From the NCBI GenBank assembly GCA_003552765.1, contig PUOI01000372.1, forward strand, positions 1 through 6,423: a stretch of 6,423 nt of DNA, given 5' to 3'. This document shows, piece by piece, positions 1 to 5,357 of the stretch; position 1 is the stretch's first letter; each line of letters opens with the position of its first letter. The position numbers were made by a program, and so were the translations under genes. This stretch comes from Candidatus Hydrogenedentota bacterium (GTDB lineage: Bacteria > Hydrogenedentota > Hydrogenedentia > Hydrogenedentales > SLHB01). The notes beneath the pieces are model-generated. The model saw nothing but the letters and a program-made list of their open reading frames with translations. It searched no databases and had not been told where the DNA came from.

Positions 1-457
1 CGTCATCCCGCCATTCCGGGCTCCTAAATTCGAAGGCGTAGCGATGCCCCGATGGGAGGGCTTCCATAAAAGCCTCAAGCCGTTCCAGGTCAACCCTAAG
101 ATTTGGGGGAAGCTGAAAAAGAACCGGGCCCAGCTTTTCCCCCAGCACCTCCACGCCGCCGAAAAACTTCGTCAGTCCCTGCTCCGGGTCTTTCAACTTC
201 TTCATGTGGGTGATGTACCGGCTGGCTTTCACAGCGAATCGAAAGCCTGCCGGCACGGAATCCCGCCATTGCTCCAACGTCTCCGGTTTGGGAAGCTGGT
301 AAAAGGTGTTATTGACCTCGGCCGCGCGAAAATACTGGACGTAATGTCCGAGAAACTCCCGGGAAGGCATCTTCTCCGGATAGAAGGGGCCTTTCCAATG
401 CGTGTAGTGCCAGCCGGAGGCCCCTACATACAACGCTGGAAGCTTCTGCGGCGCCAT
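1..457 (-). CDS. DUF72 (YecE-like) family protein, 3' end cut by window edge
   Basis: The minus-strand frame is open from the ATG at 457 down to the window edge, giving 152 residues with no stop. The protein begins MAPQKLPALYVGASGWHY. Visible DUF72 hallmarks are G-A-S-G-W-H-Y (12-18), W-K-G-P-F-Y-P (21-27), the E-V-N-N-T-F-Y segment (47-53), F-A-V-K-A-S (74-79) followed by I-T-H (82-84), and L-F-Q-L-P-P (113-118). The family has a TIM-barrel fold and usually about 240-290 residues, so roughly the last 40% lies outside the window. No biochemical activity is firmly established for the family. The start is well supported: in-frame TAG stops lie just upstream and an AGAGG Shine-Dalgarno sits 6 nt before the ATG. 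It follows the cyclophilin-like gene by 19 nt and is probably co-transcribed with it. Confidence 0.9.
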   Translation of the reverse strand, partial: MAPQKLPALYVGASGWHYTHWKGPFYPEKMPSREFLGHYVQYFRAAEVNNTFYQLPKPETLEQWRDSVPAGFRFAVKASRYITHMKKLKDPEQGLTKFFGGVEVLGEKLGPVLFQLPPNLRVDLERLEAFMEALPSGHRYAFEFRSPEWRDD

Positions 458-476
458 AATCTACCTCTATTCCCCT

Positions 477-851
477 TTATTCAATGCGCTCCAGGGTCAG
501 CGTCATCCCCTCGGCGATCGAAGCAAGCTGACGGGGGTCGCCATCCACTTCACCGATGACGTTGCACGCCGTGACCAAGCGGCACTCGTTCCCCTCGGAG
601 ATGGGCGTTGGGCCATACGCCAAGGCCACGGCTTGCCCTTGCACCCAATAGCAAATCGTTCCGGGATCCACCACCTGCTTCGGCTCGCTGTCCAAAGAGA
701 CGTCTAAGGGAACGACAACGTACGCCTCTTCGCCCCACGTGTTCGCCGGCCCCTCACACGGAAGAGCCCCGGCCAGTTTTTGCGCCGTTTCGGAATCGTT
801 CAGCGTTCCCGTGACTTCTCCGTTGTCCCAACGAATGCGAATCCGCGTCAT
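477..851 (-). CDS. Cyclophilin-like fold protein (TM1367 / Cyclophil_like family)
   Basis: A 124-aa protein with no signal peptide or membrane segment, probably cytoplasmic. It matches the small prokaryotic cyclophilin-like family typified by Thermotoga TM1367. The features seen are a beta-strand start (MTRIRIRW), L-N-D-S-E-T-A near residue 17, A-N-T-W-G-E-E-A-Y (36-44), V-D-P-G-T-I-C-Y-W (61-69) and Y-G-P-T-P-I-S (79-85), the most diagnostic blocks. The family resembles cyclophilins in fold, but peptidyl-prolyl isomerase activity has not been generally shown, so the function is unknown. The ATG at 851 is preferred because GGAGGA lies 4 nt upstream; a GTG at 863 would place the start within the Shine-Dalgarno itself. 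It is 95 nt downstream of the sulfatase and 19 nt upstream of the DUF72 gene, all in the same direction. Confidence 0.88.
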   Translation of the reverse strand: MTRIRIRWDNGEVTGTLNDSETAQKLAGALPCEGPANTWGEEAYVVVPLDVSLDSEPKQVVDPGTICYWVQGQAVALAYGPTPISEGNECRLVTACNVIGEVDGDPRQLASIAEGMTLTLERIE

Positions 852-889
852 AAATTCCTCCACTTCGCGCTGCTCTCCAATTCACGTTC

Positions 890-916
890 AAGCGGCGAGG
901 GCGCCGCTTCTACGGA
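890..916. repeat. GC-rich hairpin followed by TACGGA (repeat-like element A)
   Basis: A perfect 8-bp stem is seen: AAGCGGCG (890-897), a 4-nt AGGG loop, then CGCCGCTT (902-909), followed by TACGGA at 911-916. It lies between the sulfatase and the cyclophilin-like gene. No T-tract follows on either strand, so it is not a standard Rho-independent terminator. Its layout (GC-only stem, short AG-rich loop, then TACG-A) is shared with the hairpin at 3124-3140, which suggests a small dispersed repeat family. It could also act as a transcript-stabilising hairpin between two co-transcribed genes. Confidence 0.5.
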
Positions 917-946
917 CGATTCGGTCATCGACTAAGCCTTACGGGG

Positions 947-2377
947 TCAAGCATCCTCGTATTCAGCGATGTACTCATCCGTGCGCTCCCGCATATCCTC
1001 CAAGACATCGGCGTATTCGGGGTCATCCGCGAAGTTTTCGAGCTGATCGGGATCCTCCTCGAGGTCGTGAAGGAACTCATAGTCGTGCTCGAAATAGCGG
1101 GCGTAGACATAGCGCTCGTCCCGCACGCCTTCCCATTGCGGGATTTGATCGTGATCGAAGAGATGTTCGCAGAAGAAATCAGTGCGCCAGTCCTCGGGTT
1201 CTTCGCCGGCCATCCAAGGAACAAGACTGCGCCCCTGATAAATCCCGGGCTTTTCGATGCCCGCGAGTTCGAGCATGGTGGGCGCGAGATCGGTGTTGAG
1301 CGCCATGCCTTCGGGGACCGTCCCGCGCGCCTCGTCCGGCATCCGGGGATCGTAAATCACCAACGGCACGCGCAGCGACTCCTCGTAGTGCGACCATTTG
1401 CCCGCGAAACCCCGCTCGCCCAAATAGAACCCGTTATCGCTGGTGAAGATGACGACGGTGTTATCCGCCAAGCCCTGCTCTTCCAGCGTGTCCAGCACCC
1501 GGCCCATGGCGTAGTCGATGCCCGTAATCATCCGGAGATAGGCGCGCATATTCGTCTGATACTTTTCGGGCTCATCCCAACGCCAGTAATACCGGACCCG
1601 GTTCATCGATTCCTTGAGAAAATCGGGCTGGCTCTCGAAGATCTCGGGATCGTTCAAGCGCGGTTCTGGCATGTCCATGGTGTGGTAGTACTTATGCGCC
1701 GACTTGGGCCATGGGAAATGTCCCACGCCGGGTCGGTGGTCTCCATCCTCGGCGTGGGGCGCATTGAAGCTAACCGACAAGCAGAAGGGCTGATCCGCCG
1801 GGTTGTCCTTGAGGAAATCAATGGCGTGATTCGCGCACACATCGGTCTCGTGCAGAAACGTTCCGTCGGGCTGCTCGTGCCAATAGGGACTGCGGCCCAC
1901 AGCCTGGAAGAAATCGAACATCCGCTCGCGGCCGTCGCCTTCGACCCCAACCCCGAACTTGCCAATGAGCCCCGTGCGGTAGCCGTTCTCGCGAAGTTGA
2001 ACCGGATAACTCACATCCGTGTAAGCTTCGCGAATGGGAGGCGTCCCGAAGGTATAGCCGTGCGTGCGTTCCGTGAGCCCCGTGAGAACCGACGCGCGGC
2101 CGGCGGCGCAAATGGACGTCGTCACGAAGGGATGGCGGAAGCGAACGCCCGCCTCGGCCAAACCGTCAATGACAGGCGTTTGGAGGACGGGATGGCCCGC
2201 GCATCCCAGAATGTCATCCCGTTGGTCGTCGGTCAAAAAGAACAAGATATTGGGCGGGCGTTCCGGATTCCGGATGTCCGCGGCGCCTCGCCCCCACGGA
2301 AATGCCCCGCCCAGCGCGCCCGCCACCGAGGCCGCGCCTGCCGTCTTCAAAAAACTCCGCCTGGAAACTTCGCTCAT
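947..2377 (-). CDS. Tat-exported sulfatase (formylglycine-dependent, S1 family)
   Basis: A 476-aa sulfatase of the alkaline-phosphatase superfamily, hydrolysing sulfate esters on an unknown, probably carbohydrate, substrate outside the cytoplasm. A twin-arginine signal S-R-R-S-F-L-K (5-11) precedes a small hydrophobic stretch, with likely cleavage near residues 30-35. Metal ligands are Asp50-Asp51 (F-L-T-D-D-Q) and Asp314-Asn315 (T-S-D-N-G). The nucleophile motif is C-A-A-G-R (90-94), with Cys90 predicted to become formylglycine. Other conserved points are G-K (139-140), A-P-H (206-208) and G-K-W-S-H-Y-E (326-332). Length and motif order are typical and the protein looks intact. The start has AAAGGA 8 nt upstream, with a plausible promoter before it. 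It follows the receiver-Fis regulator gene on the same strand by 98 nt. Substrate class cannot be read from the sequence. Confidence 0.95.
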   Translation of the reverse strand: MSEVSRRSFLKTAGAASVAGALGGAFPWGRGAADIRNPERPPNILFFLTDDQRDDILGCAGHPVLQTPVIDGLAEAGVRFRHPFVTTSICAAGRASVLTGLTERTHGYTFGTPPIREAYTDVSYPVQLRENGYRTGLIGKFGVGVEGDGRERMFDFFQAVGRSPYWHEQPDGTFLHETDVCANHAIDFLKDNPADQPFCLSVSFNAPHAEDGDHRPGVGHFPWPKSAHKYYHTMDMPEPRLNDPEIFESQPDFLKESMNRVRYYWRWDEPEKYQTNMRAYLRMITGIDYAMGRVLDTLEEQGLADNTVVIFTSDNGFYLGERGFAGKWSHYEESLRVPLVIYDPRMPDEARGTVPEGMALNTDLAPTMLELAGIEKPGIYQGRSLVPWMAGEEPEDWRTDFFCEHLFDHDQIPQWEGVRDERYVYARYFEHDYEFLHDLEEDPDQLENFADDPEYADVLEDMRERTDEYIAEYEDA

Positions 2378-2410
2378 GCCGTCTATCCTTTCGTGTTTTT
2401 GGCTGCCCCT

Positions 2411-2440
2411 ATTCTACACCTCCGCCCGAAAACGTGTCTA
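2411..2440 (-). promoter_or_regulatory. Candidate sigma70 promoter for the sulfatase
   Basis: On the minus strand TAGACA (2440-2435) and TAGAAT (2416-2411) are separated by 18 nt. Each matches the -35 or -10 consensus in five of six positions. Transcription would start near 2404, about 27 nt before the sulfatase ATG at 2377 and downstream of the regulator stop, so the sulfatase could be expressed independently of the regulator. This is a pattern match only. Confidence 0.4.
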
Positions 2441-2475
2441 AGCCCCCACACCGGCAACTCAGCCACGGCATAGTC

Positions 2476-2922
2476 TCATGACTTGCGGAGCTTGCGCCAC
2501 AACGTGTTGCGGCCGATGCCCAGAATCCGGGCGGCTTCGCTGCGGTTGTGCCGGCAATGGCGCAGGACCATTTCGATGTGACGCTGCTCGACTTCGGAAA
2601 GGGGAAGCAATTCGGGCTCTTCCTTGGCGGCGCCCCCGCTAATGGCCCGCTGCACCATGATATCGGTCTCGCCGGGCTGAAGCGGCAGGAAGATATAGCC
2701 GTATACGCCTTGCCGCATGGCGCGCACCGCTTCCGGGATGTCCCCAGCCGTGGCGATAAGCAGCGCCGGCCCGTTTCGCGCGGCTTCAATGGCCTCTTCC
2801 GCCTGGCCCGCAATCACGACGTCCGCATCCGTATCGGCGATTTCGTGGCCGCCGTTCCTGAGAATCGCCGCCAACGTAACGCGCAACGCGGGATCGTCTA
2901 TTTGAAGTCTTACACGCCCCAT
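2476..2922 (-). CDS. Degenerate receiver plus Fis-type HTH regulator
   Basis: A 148-aa cytoplasmic protein. Residues 1-95 read as a CheY-like receiver: the acidic pair Asp9-Asp10, a T-A turn at 58-59, the helix I-P-E-A-V-R-A-M-R-Q-G, and a Pro at 80 in the beta5 region. The segment aligned to the phospho-acceptor is V-V-I-A-G, placing Gly39 where Asp is expected, and the conserved Lys before the Pro is Leu79, so it is probably not phosphorylated. Residues 108-147 form a Fis/NtrC-type helix-turn-helix with N-R-S-E-A-A-R-I-L-G-I (126-136) and R-N-T-L-W-R-K-L (138-145). No sigma54 AAA+ domain lies between them, as in RegA/ActR-type regulators. The ATG at 2922 has only a weak AGG upstream. The sulfatase lies 98 nt downstream and is a plausible but unproven target. 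Confidence 0.85.
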   Translation of the reverse strand: MGRVRLQIDDPALRVTLAAILRNGGHEIADTDADVVIAGQAEEAIEAARNGPALLIATAGDIPEAVRAMRQGVYGYIFLPLQPGETDIMVQRAISGGAAKEEPELLPLSEVEQRHIEMVLRHCRHNRSEAARILGIGRNTLWRKLRKS

Positions 2923-3074
2923 GCGCCTAGCCTACACGTTTGCGGGCCTCTCTTTCCATTCGCGAAAGCTTCTTCGCCATTGGCGGCTCACTTGGGCGTT
3001 GCGCCGTTCCGTTCTCCCTTGCTACTATTACTCCGAGCAAGCTGAATCGTCAGGCAGGGACGCTGCTCCAGCGA

Positions 3075-3102
3075 TTGACATCCTGCGTATCCTCCGTATC
3101 AC
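3075..3102 (+). promoter_or_regulatory. Weak candidate sigma70 promoter for the SAM hydrolase-aroA pair
   Basis: A perfect TTGACA (3075-3080) is followed after 16 nt by TATCAC (3097-3102), which matches TATAAT in four of six positions. The start would fall near 3109 and give a leader of about 130 nt that includes both repeat-like stem-loops. The -10 match is poor, so this is tentative. Confidence 0.25.
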
Positions 3103-3121
3103 CGTCTTGCAGGCGTCTTAT

Positions 3122-3148
3122 GTGCCGGCAAGATGCCGGCGGTACGAA
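3122..3148. repeat. GCCGGC hairpin followed by TACGAA (repeat-like element B)
   Basis: GCCGGC (3124-3129), a 5-nt AAGAT loop and GCCGGC (3135-3140) form a 6-bp all-GC stem, followed by GG and TACGAA (3143-3148). Because GCCGGC is self-complementary, the arms are both direct and inverted repeats (TGCCGGC occurs twice). The arrangement parallels element A at 890-916. It directly abuts the C/G stem-loop element starting at 3151. Short palindromic units of this kind are commonly dispersed in intergenic DNA, but only a genome scan can confirm that here. Confidence 0.5.
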
Positions 3149-3150
3149 TT

Positions 3151-3182
3151 ATTCCCCCCTTTTTAATGGGGGGCAGGGGGAT
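3151..3182. repeat. C6/G6 stem-loop, miniature inverted-repeat-like element
   Basis: Six Cs (3154-3159) and six Gs (3168-3173) form a stem around a T5AAT loop, followed by CA and a second G-run (3176-3180). The 32-nt unit begins ATTCCCCC and ends GGGGGAT, giving imperfect terminal inverted repeats. Similar C-run/T-run/G-run units occur as dispersed intergenic repeats in various bacteria. It lies about 60 nt before the SAM hydrolase start, so it would be part of the leader if the promoter lies upstream. It lacks a T-run after the stem and is therefore not a plus-strand terminator. Confidence 0.45.
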
Positions 3183-3239
3183 GTAAACAGCCGGGTTTTT
3201 TCAGACCGCAACCCCGTTCGTGATTGGAGTCCCATTCCC

Positions 3240-4019
3240 ATGACCGCACCGGCCGTGACCCTTACCACCGATTTTGGCTGGCGGGATCCCTATGTCGCCG
3301 CTATGAAAGGCGTCATTGCCTCCTTCTGTCCGGAGGCCGCCGTGACCGATTTGAGCCATTGCATCGGCGCGCAACGAATCACGGAAGGGGCGCTGTTTCT
3401 GGCGGCCGCCTTGCCGTGGTGGCCGCGCCGAACCATCCATGTGGCCGTGGTGGATCCCGGCGTGGGAAGCAGTAGGCAACCCGTGGTCATCTGGGCGGGC
3501 GGCCATATCCTCGTGGGACCGGATAATGGCCTGTTCACGTTGGCGCTGGAGAGCCTTGGCTTTGAGACGGCCCGGCGGATAGAAAACCCGGCGTGCATGC
3601 TCGCCGACATCAGCCCCACCTTCCATGGCCGCGATGTGTTCGCCCCCACGGCGGGCTGGCTCGCCGCGGGCGGCAAGGGCGAGGAAGTGGGCCCCTTGGC
3701 CGAGGAGTTGGTGTCCCTTGATATGCCCACGCCCCATGAGCCCGATCCCGACACCATTGTTGGAGAAGTCATCCACATCGATCACTTCGGCAATGGACGC
3801 ACGAACATCAGCCGGGCGCAGTTGAAAGATGGGGGACGGGTGCGGGCCGGGTTCCGGGATATCGGCCCTGTTCGCGCCACCTATAGCGACGTGGAGGCTG
3901 GCGAAGCGCTCGCGCTCATCGGGAGCACCGGCCATCTGGAAATCGCCGTGCGCAACGGCAGCGCGGCGCAAACCTTGGGCATCGGCCTCGGAAGCCCGGT
4001 CCGGGTCCGCCGCAAGTAA
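3240..4019 (+). CDS. SAM hydrolase (SAM hydroxide adenosyltransferase, DUF62 family)
   Basis: A 259-aa cytoplasmic enzyme of the chlorinase/fluorinase-related DUF62 family, predicted to split S-adenosylmethionine with hydroxide into adenosine and L-methionine. The N-terminal motif T-L-T-T-D-F-G-W-R-D-P-Y-V (7-19) holds Asp11 and Asp16. V-D-P-G-V-G-S-S-R (71-79) and F-H-G-R-D-V-F-A-P (128-136) supply the family's Asp-Arg-His set: Asp72, Arg79, His129. G-P-D-N-G (93-97) and I-D-H-F-G-N (180-185) are also typical. Length is normal for the family. The ATG at 3240 is chosen because homologues begin a few residues before the TTDFG motif; GGAG lies 10 nt upstream, rather distant. aroA follows 24 nt after the stop. 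The related halogenases carry extra features I do not recognise here, so the hydroxide enzyme is the better call. Confidence 0.93.
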   Translation: MTAPAVTLTTDFGWRDPYVAAMKGVIASFCPEAAVTDLSHCIGAQRITEGALFLAAALPWWPRRTIHVAVVDPGVGSSRQPVVIWAGGHILVGPDNGLFTLALESLGFETARRIENPACMLADISPTFHGRDVFAPTAGWLAAGGKGEEVGPLAEELVSLDMPTPHEPDPDTIVGEVIHIDHFGNGRTNISRAQLKDGGRVRAGFRDIGPVRATYSDVEAGEALALIGSTGHLEIAVRNGSAAQTLGIGLGSPVRVRRK

Positions 4020-4043
4020 CAGGAATTGGAGCGTCCATCCCCC

Positions 4044-5309
4044 ATGACAACCCTGCACCAATCGGTCTCCATCGAACCCCGGCGCAACCTCGATTGCGCG
4101 ATCGACATCCCCGGCTCAAAGAGCTGCACGGCCCGGGCGCTCGTCATGGCCATGTTGACGCACGGCCAAAGCACGCTCCACCAGACGGCGGAGTGCGACG
4201 ATACCGATTGTATGTTGGCGGGCATGCGGGGGTTGGGCATACCCGTGGAACACAAGCCGGAGACCATCACCGTGGAGGGCGGCGAGTTACGTCCTCCCTC
4301 CGCGCCGCTCCATCTCGGTAACTCGGGCACCGCCGTGCGTTTTCTCACCGCGGCGTGCGCCGCCTTGAACGGGACCGCCGTGCTCGACGGCGTACAGCGC
4401 ATGCGCGAACGCCCTATCGGGGACCTGGTGGAGGCGTTACAGCATTGGGGCGTGGAGGCCGAGGCGCCGACGGGCTGTCCCCCCGTGACGGTGCGGTCGA
4501 CCGGACGGTTTGGCGGCCAGACGCACATCCGGGGCGCCGCCAGCAGCCAGTATCTCACGGGCCTTCTTCTCGCCGCGCCCCGCGCCACGGAAACCGCCGA
4601 AATCGCCGTCGAGGGCGAGCTGGTGTCGAAGCCGTACATTGATCTCACCCTCGCCATGATGCGCGAGCGAGGTGTGGAGCCCCAGCGGGACGGCTACCAG
4701 CGCTTCACCATTCCCGAAGACCAGCACTACGCGCCCGGCGCGTACACCATCGAGGCGGACGCCTCCGGCGCGTCGTATTTTTTTGCGGCGGCCGCCATCG
4801 CGGGGGGACGCGTGCGCGTCAACAACCTTACCACGGCCAGTCACCAAGGCGACGCCCAGTTCGCGCACGTACTCGAAGCCATGGGCTGCGCGCTGGAAGA
4901 GGGCGACGGCTGGATGGCGGTCACGGGCGGCGACGTCCTGCGGGGCATCGACGCGGATCTCAACGCCATGCCCGACATGGCCCAGACCTTGGCGGTGACC
5001 GCCCTGTTCGCGGACAGCCCCACGGTCATTCGCAACGTCGGCAACCTGCGCATCAAGGAATGCGACCGGCTGAGCGCCACCGCCACCGAATTGCGCAAGC
5101 TGGGCGCCGGGGTGGAGGAATTCGAGGACGGGTTGCGAATCATCCCCTGGGAATGGCGCGCCGCGGCCATCGACACCTACGACGACCATCGCATGGCCAT
5201 GAGTTTCGCCATGGCCGGGCTGCGCATCCCCGGCGTCACCATCAACAACCCGGCCTGCGTCTCCAAGACTTTCCCCGACTTCTTTGAGCGTTTCGCCCAA
5301 CTCACATAG
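4044..5309 (+). CDS. aroA: 3-phosphoshikimate 1-carboxyvinyltransferase (EPSP synthase)
   Basis: A 421-aa cytoplasmic enzyme of the shikimate pathway, joining phosphoenolpyruvate to shikimate 3-phosphate to give EPSP, the precursor of chorismate and aromatic amino acids. Family motifs appear in order: P-G-S-K-S (23-27, Lys26), L-G-N-S-G-T-A-V-R-F (91-100), R-E-R-P-I-G (121-126), A-S-S-Q-Y (166-170), the E-A-D-A-S-G-A region (237-243), M-P-D-M (309-312, Asp311 as the catalytic Asp position), K-E-C-D-R (338-342), D-D-H-R-M (380-384) and K-T-F-P-D-F-F (408-414). Length is typical and the gene is intact. The ATG at 4044 gives a normal N-terminus; an in-frame TTG at 4026 would add six residues but has AGGA only about 1-2 nt ahead. 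It is probably co-transcribed with the SAM hydrolase gene 24 nt upstream, and ends 48 nt from the convergent oxidoreductase gene. Confidence 0.96.
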   Translation: MTTLHQSVSIEPRRNLDCAIDIPGSKSCTARALVMAMLTHGQSTLHQTAECDDTDCMLAGMRGLGIPVEHKPETITVEGGELRPPSAPLHLGNSGTAVRFLTAACAALNGTAVLDGVQRMRERPIGDLVEALQHWGVEAEAPTGCPPVTVRSTGRFGGQTHIRGAASSQYLTGLLLAAPRATETAEIAVEGELVSKPYIDLTLAMMRERGVEPQRDGYQRFTIPEDQHYAPGAYTIEADASGASYFFAAAAIAGGRVRVNNLTTASHQGDAQFAHVLEAMGCALEEGDGWMAVTGGDVLRGIDADLNAMPDMAQTLAVTALFADSPTVIRNVGNLRIKECDRLSATATELRKLGAGVEEFEDGLRIIPWEWRAAAIDTYDDHRMAMSFAMAGLRIPGVTINNPACVSKTFPDFFERFAQLT

Positions 5310-5357
5310 AATCCAGGCCGGCAGCGCGGGATTGTCCCCGTCATCGCCCCTCCCTGA

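Larger units (their letters stand above)
2923..3239. other. 317-nt intergenic region between divergent transcripts
   Basis: This stretch separates the minus-strand regulator from the plus-strand SAM hydrolase gene and must hold the promoters of both. Open frames crossing it have no recognisable protein content; the SAM hydrolase frame extends back to 2940, but the family N-terminus begins only at 3240. It contains a 5-bp dyad GCGAA-N6-TTCGC at 2962-2977, a TTGACA at 3075-3080, a GCCGGC hairpin at 3124-3140 and a C6/G6 stem-loop at 3154-3173. No tRNA, riboswitch or small RNA could be recognised by eye. Confidence 0.7.

Noticed and set aside
44..559. 171-aa plus-strand open frame at the left edge
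   Set aside because: It is antisense to a clear DUF72-family gene whose motifs read on the minus strand. The plus frame has no recognisable motifs and also runs into the cyclophilin-like gene.
890..909. Rho-independent terminator after the sulfatase
   Set aside because: The stem is strong but no run of T follows it in either direction, so it is listed as a repeat-like hairpin instead.
1067..2473. 468-aa plus-strand open frame opposite the sulfatase
   Set aside because: Long antisense frames are expected opposite GC-rich genes. The minus strand carries all sulfatase motifs, while the plus product shows no domain and no convincing start signal.
2409..2813. 134-aa minus-strand frame overlapping the receiver-Fis gene
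   Set aside because: Same strand but shifted frame; the Fis helix-turn-helix reads only in the 2476-2922 frame.
3023..3028. TACTAT as a -10 box with TTGCGC (2999-3004) as -35
   Set aside because: Both hexamers match consensus in only four of six positions; no better than chance in a region of this size.
2940..3239. 100-residue N-terminal extension of the SAM hydrolase frame
   Set aside because: The extension is low-information sequence translated across the repeat-like stem-loops, and family members start only a few residues before the TTDFG motif.
3201..4061. 286-aa minus-strand frame opposite the SAM hydrolase gene
   Set aside because: Antisense shadow of an intact DUF62 gene; its composition is rich in His, Arg and Gly with no motif.
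4437..5300. 287-aa minus-strand frame opposite aroA
   Set aside because: Antisense shadow of a complete EPSP synthase gene; no recognisable family motif.
5310..5357. Possible bidirectional terminator between aroA and the oxidoreductase gene
   Set aside because: Only a 4-bp CGGG/CCCG pairing around 5328-5342 is visible, with no T-tract on either strand; not enough to call a terminator.
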